Assembly: GCF_000757725.1 (NCBI RefSeq)
Contig: NZ_JJMU01000032.1
Location: 62,001-126,000, forward strand
Source: Sphingobacterium deserti
GTDB lineage: Bacteria > Bacteroidota > Bacteroidia > Sphingobacteriales > Sphingobacteriaceae
Length of the DNA: 64,000 bases
Reading direction: 5' to 3'
This document shows, one piece after another, positions 35,074 to 44,794 of this stretch. The notes under the pieces are model-generated. The model had not been told where the DNA came from, ran no database searches, and saw nothing but the letters and a program-made list of their open reading frames with translations. The position numbers were made by a program, and so were the translations under genes. Every line of letters begins with the position of its first letter. The first letter of the stretch is position 1.

Positions 35074-36048
35074 TTGACAAAACAACAGAAGAAATACCTG
35101 AATCTTTTCATAAAGCTCCTTATCGTAGGACTCGCCTGTTGGTTTATATTTACGAAGGTTTCTAATCAGAAAAACCTTGTAGAATTTCAAACGCTGCTAC
35201 AAAGTACTCCCGCGTGGACAGTGCGTCTAACGTTAGGTGTCGTCGTGGTGATGATGCTTTTTAATTGGGCGATCGAAATCGTCAAGTGGAAATTCCTGAG
35301 TCGAAAGATCGAGCATATAAGTTGGTGGACAGCGGTCAAATCTGTCTTTTGCGGCTTAACCTGGGCCATTTTTACGCCAAATAGAATTGGTGAGTACGGC
35401 GGGCGTGTGCTACTTCTGCAACCGCAGAATAGGGCTACGGGCGCTGTGGCGATGGGCGTAGGGTTATTTGCACAACTGGTTCTGACAAGTTTTTTTGGCG
35501 CCTTAAGTATCGCTTGGTTTGTTTCAACCTATCTGCCAACTCCCACAGCTGTCAAATTTGGCATTTGGCTAATTGGGATCATTTATGCCGGCACGTTTTT
35601 AATTTTGTATTTCAACGTGCACTGGATAGATGCCATAGTCGGTCGATTCAAGTTTCTCCAAAAAATAAAGCCTTTTTTCTCTATTCTTGAAGACTTCAGT
35701 GTGCGCGAGCTCTGCCAGGTGCTCTTGCTTTCGTTAGCTCGGTTCTTCATTTTTACATCGCAATATATCGTGCTGATGTTCGTGTTTTTACCAGGTATGC
35801 CTTTCGCTGCTATGGTTTTCATGATTTTTATTCTGTTTTTTATCCAGTCTGCGGTACCTTCGTTAGATATCTTTGATTTCAGTGTGCGAAGTTTTGTGGC
35901 AAGTAATTTATATAGCTATATCACTACGCAAGAAATAGCCGTCATGGCCATCGTGTCGTGTATATGGTTTGTCAATTTGATCTTGCCGGCCATCGTAGGC
36001 TCAGTTTTCGTGTTTAATGTTAATTATGTCAATAGCCACAAGTCTTGA
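35074..36048 (+). CDS. Flippase-like integral membrane protein (UPF0104 / LPG-synthase transmembrane family)
   Basis: About 324 residues and around eight membrane segments. Family features: EIVKWKFLSRKIEHISWWTAVKSVFCGLTWAIFTPNRIGEYGGR. Relatives move or modify lipids in the cytoplasmic membrane. No ATG exists near the start; TTG at 35074 gives MTKQQKKYLNLFIK, and TTG at 35053 is an in-frame alternative 21 nt earlier. The glycosyltransferase gene begins inside its 3' end, so the two are coupled, which suggests a joint role in glycolipid synthesis. Confidence 0.8.
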   Translation: MTKQQKKYLNLFIKLLIVGLACWFIFTKVSNQKNLVEFQTLLQSTPAWTVRLTLGVVVVMMLFNWAIEIVKWKFLSRKIEHISWWTAVKSVFCGLTWAIFTPNRIGEYGGRVLLLQPQNRATGAVAMGVGLFAQLVLTSFFGALSIAWFVSTYLPTPTAVKFGIWLIGIIYAGTFLILYFNVHWIDAIVGRFKFLQKIKPFFSILEDFSVRELCQVLLLSLARFFIFTSQYIVLMFVFLPGMPFAAMVFMIFILFFIQSAVPSLDIFDFSVRSFVASNLYSYITTQEIAVMAIVSCIWFVNLILPAIVGSVFVFNVNYVNSHKS

Positions 36049-37171
36049 TATCTTTCTGATCGTAACCACGGTTATATACACCATGCTCGTTCTGTATATG
36101 AGGCGGGGCTGGTTCCGTAATGCTTGGGTGCCGAGTAAACCAATGACGGTGCAAATTAGATCAAAGGTTTCTGTGTTAATTGCTGCAAGAAACGAAGAGG
36201 CAAATATCGTCCGCACCCTGGATTGCATAGTGAATCAAGCGTTCCCGAAAGACAAGTTGGAAATTATTGTTGTCGACGATCATTCTACAGATAGTACCGC
36301 ATCGATTGTAGCCTCGTATGCCAGTCGCGGGGTAAAGCTTATTCAATTGAACGAAGGTGATAAACTAAATTCCTACAAGAAATTGGCGATTAGTAGGGCT
36401 ATCGCTGAGGCGTCGGGAGATATAATCGTTACAACAGATGCAGACTGTCGGATGGGCATAGACTGGTTATCTACTGTTATCGGATATTTTGAGAAAACAG
36501 ATGCCATGATGTTGTCTTCTCCGGTAGTATATTCTGAAGAAAAAAGCTATTTCGAGCGCCTACAAACCTTAGAATTTCTTTATTTGATAGGGTTGGGGGC
36601 CGCAGGAATCGGGAATGGACATCCTACCACATGCAATGGTGCAAATTTGGCCTATCGGCGTGATGCGTTTTATGCTATGGGGGGCTTTAATGGGATAGAC
36701 AATGTGGCTTCTGGCGATGACGAGTTATTGCTACATAAAGTTGCTGAGCAACATGCAGATCGTGTTTGGTTTTGTAAGTCGCACTCGGCGATTGTGTACA
36801 CTGATGCCAAACCTAACTTAGCATCTTTTATTAGCCAACGCCGACGTTGGGCTTCCAAAAGTACGAAATACAAAGATAAACGCGTTGTGGCATTAGGTGT
36901 AGCAATCTGGTTGTTTAACCTTGCACTTTTGGGGGGCGCAATACATTTTTTGGCGGATTTACCTAATGTGCATACCCTGTTTTTAGGAGCTATTGCATTG
37001 AAGCTATTCGGGGAATTCATTTTTATAGCACCACTGTGCCGTTTTGCAAAGCGCAGTAAGCTACTGTGGAACTTGCCACTGCTATCTTTTATCCATGCAG
37101 TATACCTCGTTTACATCGGCATAGCCGGCAATATCGGTAAATATCAGTGGAAAGGCAGGAAGGTGAATTAA
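36026..37171 (+). CDS. Family 2 glycosyltransferase, membrane-anchored
   Basis: 381 residues. N-terminal membrane segment, then a GT-A domain: SVLIAARNEEANIVRTLDCI, IIVVDDHSTDSTA, VTTDADCRMG, GGFNGIDNVASGDDELLLHKV and QRRRWASKSTKY. C-terminal membrane helices follow. This is the processive/ceramide- or lipid-linked GT2 type. The start ATG at 36026 (MSIATSL) overlaps the upstream flippase gene by 23 nt; an in-frame ATG at 36017 is possible. The sugar and acceptor are unknown. Confidence 0.9.
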   Translation: MSIATSLDIFLIVTTVIYTMLVLYMRRGWFRNAWVPSKPMTVQIRSKVSVLIAARNEEANIVRTLDCIVNQAFPKDKLEIIVVDDHSTDSTASIVASYASRGVKLIQLNEGDKLNSYKKLAISRAIAEASGDIIVTTDADCRMGIDWLSTVIGYFEKTDAMMLSSPVVYSEEKSYFERLQTLEFLYLIGLGAAGIGNGHPTTCNGANLAYRRDAFYAMGGFNGIDNVASGDDELLLHKVAEQHADRVWFCKSHSAIVYTDAKPNLASFISQRRRWASKSTKYKDKRVVALGVAIWLFNLALLGGAIHFLADLPNVHTLFLGAIALKLFGEFIFIAPLCRFAKRSKLLWNLPLLSFIHAVYLVYIGIAGNIGKYQWKGRKVN

Positions 37172-37909
37172 TTAGCCTTCTACTTTTGCACGCAAGATCT
37201 CTTCTGCTTTTTTGACAACTTCTTCTGCTGACAGGCCTGCTATGTCTATAGGATCTAACACTTCCCAACTCATGCGCGTAAACGGTCGTAAAGGAAACAT
37301 CCCATAGGCTACCATTCGGTAAGACCCCTTGATCGCGATCGGAACCACTAACGCCTCCGGTACCTTTTTTAGTAATGTCGCTATGCCACCAATAGAAAAA
37401 GATTTCATCTTTCCTGTTCTTGTGCGCGTTCCCTCTGGAAAGATAAATGCAGACCAATTCTTATCCTTCATGTTTTCTGCAAGTTTTAGAATCTCTGATA
37501 TGGACTGTTTCGGATCTTTTCTGTCGATATTTGCAGCACCGCCATGTATCAGGTTAAACGATATGCTGGGAATGCCCGCCTGAGCGAGTTCTATCTTTGA
37601 AATAAACTTCCCGTGAAATCGTCGTAAAAAATAAATCATCGGCGGGATATCGTAAGTGCTTTGGTGGTTTGCAATGAATATAATTGGTTTTCCAGAAGGT
37701 ATGCTTTTATTATCAATAAATTTTGTGGGGTTAAAAAGCGTGTAATTGCATGCAACAAGAAGGCCATTGAGTATATCAACGCTTTTTTTGTGCATAGCAT
37801 ATCCGCCTACTTTAAGACATAGCCATTGTATAGGATGAAACAGCAAAAGTGCTACAGAAAAACTTAAGTAGAAGAGGGGGCTAAGGACAAATCCAATGAA
37901 TTTTCTCAT
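37172..37909 (-). CDS. plsC: 1-acyl-sn-glycerol-3-phosphate acyltransferase
   Basis: 245 residues. Acylates lysophosphatidic acid to phosphatidic acid. Acyltransferase motifs: NHQSTYDIPPMIYFL (HX4D) and FPEGTRTRTGKM, plus an N-terminal hydrophobic segment. Its stop abuts the end of the convergent glycosyltransferase. It may be one of several acyltransferases in the genome. Confidence 0.88.
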   Translation of the reverse strand: MRKFIGFVLSPLFYLSFSVALLLFHPIQWLCLKVGGYAMHKKSVDILNGLLVACNYTLFNPTKFIDNKSIPSGKPIIFIANHQSTYDIPPMIYFLRRFHGKFISKIELAQAGIPSISFNLIHGGAANIDRKDPKQSISEILKLAENMKDKNWSAFIFPEGTRTRTGKMKSFSIGGIATLLKKVPEALVVPIAIKGSYRMVAYGMFPLRPFTRMSWEVLDPIDIAGLSAEEVVKKAEEILRAKVEG

Positions 37910-38051
37910 GTCAAAAATTTTGCAAATATACTATTATTCGAACGAATGTATAAAATGCGAGCGATTGATCTGCGCATTCCTTAAAGTTTGGTAGACAATT
38001 TGCTATTATTAGAAATACGTATAGTTAAGTGTTACCTGAAGAAATTAATGA

Positions 38052-39404
38052 ATGAAATATAGTATACTCTTATTTGTATTGCTTTTAAGTTCCTGTTGGG
38101 GTTTTGGTCAAAAAATGGAAGGTAGTTGGAAAGGTGAGGTTGCTATTCAAGGAACTACGCTACCTATTATATTTCACCTTAAGGAAGGGAAAGATGGGAA
38201 ATGGATAGGTGATATGGTGAGCCCTGCTCAGTCTTCCACGCGCGTGCCGTTTAGTAAGGTAAATGTCATTGGCGATTCGATCAATGTAGAGGTGCTGAAG
38301 ATCGGTTTTGTTTTTTCTGGAAAGCTGCTTAAGGGAAAATTGGATGGCGTTTTTGAGCAGCGACAGTTCAAAGCGCCCCTGCTGATGCTTCCTTTTAAAG
38401 AGAAAGTTAAGAAGAGACCCCAAGAGCCGCATCCGCCTTACAGCTATGATACCCTTGATGTCTCGTTTACCAACCAGTTTGATAACGTCCGCTTGTCGGG
38501 CACATTGTCGTTTCCGCGAAATGCGGGGAAACATCCGGCTGTGATCTTAGTGACCGGTAGTGGCCCTCAAGATCGTGATGAAACTATCGAAGGGCACAAG
38601 CCATTTAAAGTAATTGCTGATTATCTGACAAAACGAGGTGTTGTTGTATTGCGCTATGACGAGCGCGGAGTTGGGAAGTCAAGTGGAAATTATACAACCA
38701 GCACCATCGGTGATTTCAGTAAGGATGCTATAGCGTCGCTCGAATTTCTTAAGAAACAAAAACAGGTAGATCCCAAACGGATTGGTATAATAGGGCATAG
38801 CGAAGGGGGGCTTATTGCACAACTTATCGCCGGGCAACGATCTGCAAATGTTAATTTCATTGCGTTACTTGCGGCCCCAACAATAGCCATCGATTCGTTG
38901 ATGGTTTTACAGGCCTACGAAATAGGCCGTGTACAAGGACTGTCCGAAGCAGAATTGACGCGCGCCAAAAAAATTAATAGACGTAATTTCGCCATAGTGA
39001 AAAGCGATGCTAAAGATGAACAAGCTTACAAACAGATCTTGGAAAATATGGCGCCAGTGTTTCCTAAACCTAGCCAACAGCAAGAGAATGAGCTCAAAAT
39101 GCTACTGCTTCCTTCGTATCGCTATTTCATGCGCATAGAACCTGTGCCCTTTATTAAAAAGATAGCAGTGCCCGTTTTTGCCGTGTTTGGAACGAAAGAT
39201 CTTCAAGTGCCATTTGCCCCAAATTTAGAAAGCCTCTCGGATAACCTTCCAAAACGGGCAGGACATTTTTTGAAAGCCTATGAGGGACTTAATCATCTTT
39301 TTCAACAAAGCAAAACGGGTGCGCCTATGGAATATGGTGATTTGGAAGAAACATTCAGCGACGTGGTTCTTAAGGATTTGGCCGCTTGGATTCTAGATAG
39401 ATAG
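38052..39404 (+). CDS. Secreted alpha/beta hydrolase
   Basis: 450 residues. A signal peptide (MKYSILLFVLLLSSCWGFGQ) makes it periplasmic; its Cys is a possible lipobox but lies in a poor context. Residues about 25-130 form a beta-rich domain like those ahead of hydrolases of the dienelactone/peptidase S9 type. The hydrolase domain has the oxyanion region VTGSGPQDRDE, nucleophile elbow GHSEGG, acid near FGTKDLQVP and a C-terminal His in GLNHLFQ. Substrate unknown, an esterase or peptidase. Confidence 0.88.
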   Translation: MKYSILLFVLLLSSCWGFGQKMEGSWKGEVAIQGTTLPIIFHLKEGKDGKWIGDMVSPAQSSTRVPFSKVNVIGDSINVEVLKIGFVFSGKLLKGKLDGVFEQRQFKAPLLMLPFKEKVKKRPQEPHPPYSYDTLDVSFTNQFDNVRLSGTLSFPRNAGKHPAVILVTGSGPQDRDETIEGHKPFKVIADYLTKRGVVVLRYDERGVGKSSGNYTTSTIGDFSKDAIASLEFLKKQKQVDPKRIGIIGHSEGGLIAQLIAGQRSANVNFIALLAAPTIAIDSLMVLQAYEIGRVQGLSEAELTRAKKINRRNFAIVKSDAKDEQAYKQILENMAPVFPKPSQQQENELKMLLLPSYRYFMRIEPVPFIKKIAVPVFAVFGTKDLQVPFAPNLESLSDNLPKRAGHFLKAYEGLNHLFQQSKTGAPMEYGDLEETFSDVVLKDLAAWILDR

Positions 39405-39433
39405 CCTTTTAAACACACTATCGTATCCGAGTT

Positions 39434-40144
39434 TTATGGCGTGGTGCTTGCTACAGGCAATACTTTTCCGTTATAATATTTATGTCCGTTCTCGGCAAAT
39501 TCTGCTACATATCTCCCCATCTCAAAAGCAAGCGTGCTCGCCTCAACGCCCGGAAAAGCGGCCTCGAACATTTCTGTTTGTGCAGATCCTAAAGCCAGGC
39601 AATTTACGCTTATCCCCTGCGGCTTAAGCTCCTCTGCCAAGCATTCTGTCAATACAGAGATGGCGCCCTTACTCGCGGAGTATGCGGATAGGCCAGCAAA
39701 TTTAGACGATCCCTGAAAACCACCCATGCTTCCGATATTAACAATATGACTACCATATTTCATCAAAGGTGCGACGTGTTTTATCATATTTACAGTGCCC
39801 AGCAAGTTCGTTTGCACTACTTGAGCAAATTCTTCCACACTTGTGTCTAGGAAAGCTTTATTTAAAAGTACACCGGCATTATTGATCAAAATATCTACGG
39901 AATCGAACTTAGATTTGATGTAAGGAACCAATGATCCTAGGTAATCATCATAGACAATATCAAATTTCGCAGGATAGAGTTTCCCCCCATCCGGATTTAG
40001 GGAAGAGGATATTTCGTGTAATTTTCGTAGCTTATCTTCCGACCTTGCTAAGGCGATGACATTGTTACTTTTATTTGCTGTTAGATCTAATACCGCTTCG
40101 AACCCGATGCCACTGCTTGCTCCTGTAATGATTATATTCGCCAT
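39434..40144 (-). CDS. Short-chain dehydrogenase/reductase
   Basis: 236 residues. Rossmann motif ITGASSGIGFEAVLDL (6-21), NNAGVLLN, and the catalytic YSASKGA with its preceding serine. NAD(P)-dependent oxidoreductase of unknown substrate. It sits 5 nt after the flippase-like gene at 40150, so probably cotranscribed. Confidence 0.92.
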   Translation of the reverse strand: MANIIITGASSGIGFEAVLDLTANKSNNVIALARSEDKLRKLHEISSSLNPDGGKLYPAKFDIVYDDYLGSLVPYIKSKFDSVDILINNAGVLLNKAFLDTSVEEFAQVVQTNLLGTVNMIKHVAPLMKYGSHIVNIGSMGGFQGSSKFAGLSAYSASKGAISVLTECLAEELKPQGISVNCLALGSAQTEMFEAAFPGVEASTLAFEMGRYVAEFAENGHKYYNGKVLPVASTTP

Positions 40145-40149
40145 ATTGA

Positions 40150-41064
40150 TTATTCTTCTTTATTTAATTCTTGTTCGATTTCATCTGCTGATGGCAGTTT
40201 TTCTGCTCCCAAACGCTGGGGTCTTACAATATAATAAATTCCTGATGAGGCTACCAAAAGAGAAATCACATAGAACGTTAAACTGATCAGCACCGCGAGA
40301 TGCTCATTCAATTGAAAATATTCTGCGCCGAAAGTCATCAACGACTCGCGAAGACCTACCCCTCCCAGAATGGATGGTACTATAGCAACCAGGGACGACA
40401 ATAGGAATATCAATAGATAGGGTGAAAACTTCCCATCGAAATTCAGGGCGTATAAGATGGATATAGCACTTAGTGTTTGTAGTCCCTGTACAGCGAGTGC
40501 CTTAACATGTGTGATGAGAAATTTTGAAAAAAATGGTCTAAAGAATAGGTGTAGAAAGTACAAATAGCTGGCTGTACCGATGAGCAATACACTAATAGTT
40601 ACTGAATTGGGGATGGCCAGCCTTGGCATAAAGATCACTAAGCATCCTGTAATTATAGTCAGCGCCCATAAACCACTTAGCCGGTCGAAAAAGACCGCGC
40701 TTAAGATCTTTCTCCCTTGTATATCGTAATTCTTTTTCAGGAAGTATATTTTATAGCCATCGCCACCAATACCCCCTGGAAGGAAAAAGTTGTAGAGCAA
40801 TCCCAGCTGGTACAATCTGAAGTTATAGCGTTCGCTTAGGTTTAGGCCGATTACACTTAGAAAACTATTCAAACGCGATGAAGCAATTATTTGCGAACAA
40901 ACGTAGCTGAGCAATGCCAATAGAAGATATAATACATTACAGTCTTGCAAGGCATTTCCAAGGTCTTTAAAGGAGATTTTTTGAGATACCCAGAATAAGG
41001 CTCCCACGGTAATGATGACTTTAAATATATTTTTTAGTATTGACCAGTATTTTTGTTTGCCCAT
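40150..41064 (-). CDS. Second flippase-like integral membrane protein (UPF0104 / LPG-synthase transmembrane family)
   Basis: 304 residues, about eight membrane helices. Visible FLPGGIGGDGYKIYFLKKNY and PSILGGVGLRESLM are family hallmarks. Similar in kind to the protein at 35074-36048 but not close in sequence. It lies in a minus-strand operon: small membrane protein, this gene, SDR. Confidence 0.82.
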   Translation of the reverse strand: MGKQKYWSILKNIFKVIITVGALFWVSQKISFKDLGNALQDCNVLYLLLALLSYVCSQIIASSRLNSFLSVIGLNLSERYNFRLYQLGLLYNFFLPGGIGGDGYKIYFLKKNYDIQGRKILSAVFFDRLSGLWALTIITGCLVIFMPRLAIPNSVTISVLLIGTASYLYFLHLFFRPFFSKFLITHVKALAVQGLQTLSAISILYALNFDGKFSPYLLIFLLSSLVAIVPSILGGVGLRESLMTFGAEYFQLNEHLAVLISLTFYVISLLVASSGIYYIVRPQRLGAEKLPSADEIEQELNKEE

Positions 41065-41113
41065 GATTAGCTGTTTGTCTTATTAAGTGGAATACACATA
41101 ATAAAGCATGTTT

Positions 41114-41431
41114 TTAATTAAACATAGTTAACACTCGTGAATAAAATAGAACAAGATATAAACATACAAAAACACCTGAGAGTGTTAGCAACCAATTATA
41201 TTCTATTTTCGCATACTTGTTGCGCAGGACCACAATCAAAATAGCGATGAATGAAAGTACGAGTAAAACCGGAGCAGCAATCGACCATAGATTTGGAAAG
41301 GAAATTTGCGATGCCATCGCTTCAGGTCTTGTGAAATACAAAATAATTGGCAGCGCAATAAGTATAACGGTTATCCGCAAAATCGCCTTTGCTAGTATTT
41401 TGCTTATGGTATGATTTTTGGATGATGTCAT
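41114..41431 (-). CDS. Small membrane protein of unknown function
   Basis: 105 residues with three hydrophobic segments (about 15-35, 48-67 and 78-101). No recognisable family motif. First gene of the minus-strand operon with the flippase-like protein and SDR. It shares a divergent promoter region with the lipoprotein gene at 41490. Confidence 0.65.
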   Translation of the reverse strand: MTSSKNHTISKILAKAILRITVILIALPIILYFTRPEAMASQISFPNLWSIAAPVLLVLSFIAILIVVLRNKYAKIEYNWLLTLSGVFVCLYLVLFYSRVLTMFN

Positions 41432-41434
41432 CGA

Positions 41435-41455
41435 CGCAAATTTTTATATTTGCGA
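41435..41455. promoter_or_regulatory. Divergent promoter region with inverted repeat
   Basis: CGCAAAT and ATTTGCG form a 7-bp inverted repeat. On the plus strand the right half is a perfect TATATTTG (41445-41452). It serves the lipoprotein gene at 41490 and may also serve the minus-strand gene that starts at 41431. Confidence 0.5.
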
Positions 41456-41489
41456 ATATAGTCAAAAATAAAAAACTAAATTTTACATT

Positions 41490-42053
41490 ATGCGAAAACA
41501 TATCCTATCTGTATTGGCCACGTTAGCGATCGTTTTATTGTTGGGCTCTTGTGGAGCACAACGAAAATCAACTTCTACAGGTGCAGGAACATCAACTGCT
41601 GCAGGTGCTAGTGGTCCTTCGGCCGGACAATGGCGTAGCGGTTTGAAAGGTAAGTGGGTTTTAAATTCCGTGGATAGAGAAGATATTCCTGCTGCATATA
41701 CCATCAAAAATATCTTCGATGAAGCACCTGTGGATTGTTTTATCGGCAGTGTTTGGAATTTGCCCGGCGGAAATTACCGTGGTACTATCACCTTCAATGC
41801 AGCAGGCACTTTGTGTGCCGATGGAGCAGTCCGCACAATTGTTTGGTCCGTTTTCGACGGTAAAAGCAATGCCGAATACCCACAGTTTCAATTTAAAAAG
41901 ATTTATTCCGGAGAAAAAGCATCTAATGTAACTTCAGGCTATAGATTGAACCTTTCTTATTCTGATGGCCAATCTTTAGTAATGCGTATGCCGATTCCCT
42001 TAGATAACGGTACCGGATTTCTTGTGCTTAACTTTAGCAGAATACAAGACTAA
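41490..42053 (+). CDS. Lipocalin-like lipoprotein
   Basis: 187 residues. Lipoprotein signal ending in LLLGSC (Cys21), then a Ser/Ala/Gly-rich linker to about 47. After that a beta-rich domain starts LKGKWVLNSVDREDIPAAY and contains FNAAGTLCADGAVRTIVW, as in lipocalin-like proteins of Bacteroidota. Probably outer membrane. Function unknown. Confidence 0.8.
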   Translation: MRKHILSVLATLAIVLLLGSCGAQRKSTSTGAGTSTAAGASGPSAGQWRSGLKGKWVLNSVDREDIPAAYTIKNIFDEAPVDCFIGSVWNLPGGNYRGTITFNAAGTLCADGAVRTIVWSVFDGKSNAEYPQFQFKKIYSGEKASNVTSGYRLNLSYSDGQSLVMRMPIPLDNGTGFLVLNFSRIQD

Positions 42054-42063
42054 GTTTTAAAGC

Positions 42064-42094
42064 AGCCACGGCACTTCGCCGTGGCTTTCTTATT
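42064..42094 (+). terminator. Terminator of the lipoprotein gene
   Basis: 9-bp perfect stem (42064-42072 with 42078-42086), 5-nt loop, then TTCTTATTT. Confidence 0.75.
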
Positions 42095-42138
42095 TCCCTT
42101 TCCAAAAAAGACATATTAGGGAAACACGTAAATATTTT

Positions 42139-42146
42139 TATTTTTG
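42139..42146 (+). promoter_or_regulatory. Candidate -7 element of gmd
   Basis: Perfect TATTTTTG, 18 nt before the gmd ATG at 42165. I see no clear -33 partner. It overlaps a TTG that would be an earlier in-frame start. Confidence 0.5.
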
Positions 42147-42164
42147 CGTATTGTTTTTGAGAAT

Positions 42165-43316
42165 ATGAATGCAATCACACCAAAAGTGGCGTTTGTTACC
42201 GGTATCACCGGGCAAGACGGCGCTTACCTTGCTGAGTTCCTTTTAAAAAAAGGCTATATTGTTCACGGCCTTAAAAGGCGGTCATCTTCGTTTAATACTG
42301 ATCGAATTGACCATCTTTACCAAGATCCGCATACAAGTCAGCGGAATTTTATACTCCATTATGGAGACCTGACAGACTCTACCAATCTCATCCGTATTAT
42401 CCAAGAAGTTCAGCCAGACGAAATTTATAATCTGGCCGCGCAATCTCATGTAAAAGTAAGTTTCGATACACCTGAATATACGGCTAATGCAGACGGCATA
42501 GGTACATTGCGTATTCTTGATGCAGTTAGGTTGTTAGGTTTGACGCAAAAGACAAAAGTATACCAGGCATCTACCTCCGAGTTGTATGGGTTGGTGCAAG
42601 CGGTTCCTCAAAGTGAGAGCACACCATTTTATCCGAGAAGCCCTTATGCTGTAGCGAAAATGTATGGCTATTGGATTACCGTAAACTACCGCGAAGCCTA
42701 CCAAATGTATGCATGTAATGGTATTCTTTTCAATCATGAAAGCCCTGTACGTGGCGAAACATTTGTAACACGAAAAATTACGCGCGCTGTTGCAAAGATC
42801 GCATTAGGACTACAAGATCGTCTATTTCTAGGCAATTTATCAGCCCAAAGAGATTGGGGGCACGCGAAAGATTATGTAGAAGCTATGTGGTTGATATTGC
42901 AACAACCTGCTCCAGAAGATTACGTCATCGCTACGGGTGTCACCACCACTGTACGTGACTTTGTCAGAATGGCTTTCGCCGAATTAGGCATAGAGGTTGA
43001 GTTTAGCGGAAAGGATGCCGCAGAACGAGGCGTCATCATTGATCGTGATGAAGAAGTACTGAAACGCCTCGAGATTCCTGTCGAGCATATCAAAATAGGG
43101 CAGACCGTTGTTAAGGTCGACCCGCAATATTTCCGACCAACTGAAGTAGATTTGTTGATAGGTGACCCTAGCAAAGCAAAGACTAAATTAGGATGGGAGC
43201 CGAAATTCACATTGCCTATGCTTGTCAAAGATATGATCACGAATGATCTGCACCTGATGCGTAAAGAAGAATATTTACGTAAAGGTGGTTTTAAAAGTTT
43301 AAATTACTTTGAGTAA
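42165..43316 (+). CDS. gmd: GDP-mannose 4,6-dehydratase
   Basis: 383 residues, full length. First step from GDP-mannose towards GDP-fucose or GDP-rhamnose. Rossmann motif [31 protein letters not shown], catalytic STSELYG, the Tyr-Lys pair in [15 protein letters not shown], and [19 protein letters not shown] are all typical. The ATG at 42165 is preferred to an upstream in-frame TTG at 42144, which falls within the -7 box. GDP-fucose synthase is not adjacent. Confidence 0.95.
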   Translation: MNAITPKVAFVTGITGQDGAYLAEFLLKKGYIVHGLKRRSSSFNTDRIDHLYQDPHTSQRNFILHYGDLTDSTNLIRIIQEVQPDEIYNLAAQSHVKVSFDTPEYTANADGIGTLRILDAVRLLGLTQKTKVYQASTSELYGLVQAVPQSESTPFYPRSPYAVAKMYGYWITVNYREAYQMYACNGILFNHESPVRGETFVTRKITRAVAKIALGLQDRLFLGNLSAQRDWGHAKDYVEAMWLILQQPAPEDYVIATGVTTTVRDFVRMAFAELGIEVEFSGKDAAERGVIIDRDEEVLKRLEIPVEHIKIGQTVVKVDPQYFRPTEVDLLIGDPSKAKTKLGWEPKFTLPMLVKDMITNDLHLMRKEEYLRKGGFKSLNYFE

Positions 43317-43413
43317 CATCTTAATGTCCTAAAATCGAATTGGAATAATTTTTGTTATTTCCAATCACTAGGCGATAATAACGTTACTTTGCCCCACATA
43401 GGTCTAAATAATA

Positions 43414-44370
43414 ATGCAAAAGCAAGAGGATATTGAGAAGGTAGAAACGTATAGCTCCGATAAGACAAATCTAGAACAAGCACCGAAAAGAAATAATTCC
43501 AAGATCTATTTCTTTTTGATAGCCATATCGGCGTTGTTAGCGACGAATATCTATTTCTATGTAAAGTTTAAATCATCCGGCGAGAAGCTGTATACGATGG
43601 CTATTCAGAAGCAAGATCTTCAGATAGAGATTGATCGTATTGAAGCGGAATTGGATAATCTCGTTACGCTAAAGGGGCAAGAAGCCTTGGATGAATCGCT
43701 CGAAGCATCAGAAGACCGCGCGAGGGAAGCAATTAGTGGATTACGTCAAAAATTAGAAGAACAAACGATAACAGAAGAAGATATCTCTCTAGCTAAACAA
43801 GAAGTTTCACGTTTGAAAGGGAGTGTGTCTGATCTACGGATCAATCTCAACGAGTTGAAAGTAAAAAATGAACTCTTGCAACGCGAGAACCACGACCTAA
43901 ATATCCAAATTACGTCGAGCGACAAAAGGCTTAATGCGCTATCCAAAGAAAATACGCAGTTAAAAGATAAGGTTACTGTTGCTGCTGGCTTAAAAGTATC
44001 AAATATCCATGTCAACGGTGTTTCAATTTCCAAAAGAGGCAGCATAGAAATCGAAAGCAAGGCACGCCGCGTAGATCAACTGCAAGTTTTATTCTCCCTC
44101 GCCGATAATTCGTTAGCGAAAGGGGGCAATAAAGAAGTCTTTGTTCGTGTGGTTGACCCGTCTGGAAATCTCTTCGGAGACGCCAACAGCTTATTCTATG
44201 TACATGGAGAAAAACTCCAGTACACCTTTAAGGAAACTATAAACTTCACGAATAATGGCGAAGAATATCAGTTTTTATGGCCGCTTGATAAGTTTAAAAA
44301 AGGAGCGTATACCGTGCTACTTTATCATGATAATGCAATCATGGGTCGAGCCGGAGTAGTACTGAAATAG
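43414..44370 (+). CDS. Membrane-anchored coiled-coil protein of unknown function
   Basis: 318 residues. Polar N-terminus, one membrane segment (about 30-47), then a long coiled coil (about 60-190) rich in Glu, Lys, Leu and Arg. The C-terminal about 115 residues form a beta-rich domain (SIEIESKARRVDQLQVLFSLADNS...VFVRVVDPSGN...LYHDNAIMGRAGV). This reads as a head domain carried on a stalk in the periplasm. No specific family recognised. It follows gmd after 97 nt but is probably unrelated. Confidence 0.8.
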   Translation: MQKQEDIEKVETYSSDKTNLEQAPKRNNSKIYFFLIAISALLATNIYFYVKFKSSGEKLYTMAIQKQDLQIEIDRIEAELDNLVTLKGQEALDESLEASEDRAREAISGLRQKLEEQTITEEDISLAKQEVSRLKGSVSDLRINLNELKVKNELLQRENHDLNIQITSSDKRLNALSKENTQLKDKVTVAAGLKVSNIHVNGVSISKRGSIEIESKARRVDQLQVLFSLADNSLAKGGNKEVFVRVVDPSGNLFGDANSLFYVHGEKLQYTFKETINFTNNGEEYQFLWPLDKFKKGAYTVLLYHDNAIMGRAGVVLK

Positions 44371-44794
44371 TTGATCCTCGCTGTTTATTGAACAGACATA
44401 TCCCATTAAATTGTAGTTTTTTACGCCCTTCTAGGTTACTCTCTACCTATCAGCCTGTTTGAGGGCGATAGGATGCTAAAATCTTTTCATTGTTATAAGG
44501 CGCAGATTGTTATCCATCTAGGTGTTGCAAATACATCCCTTGCTGCTTGCAGATGAATTAAGCCGGCGTAGTTTCTCGAACGAAAGAAAATGTTAACATG
44601 CAATGTGGCTGTTGCGGTGCTTACTGCCAGCGCCGCGGAAAAAAGTCTTTGCGGAAAGGACGACTTACTTTATATTTAGGTGCCTGGCATAGGGCTAAGA
44701 GTAACTAGCTAGAAGCCATTTTTAAATGTACTTTGGAAAGGCTATTTCAATATCGTGATTGTATCTCCGCAGCACCTGTTAAACCTGATAGCAA
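44371..44794. other. 424-nt intergenic stretch without a recognised feature
   Basis: No ORF above about 30 codons. A hairpin CCTATC-A-GCC with GGC-GATAGG (44446-44472) is the only clear structure. It is less AT-rich than other gaps in the window and could be decayed coding sequence or an RNA, but I cannot support either. Confidence 0.3.

Noticed and set aside
42144..42164. TTG start for gmd
   Set aside because: The TTG is part of the -7 promoter box; the ATG at 42165 gives the family N-terminus.
44590..44679. Short ORF in the 424-nt gap
   Set aside because: Only 29 codons, no start context or similarity that I can see.
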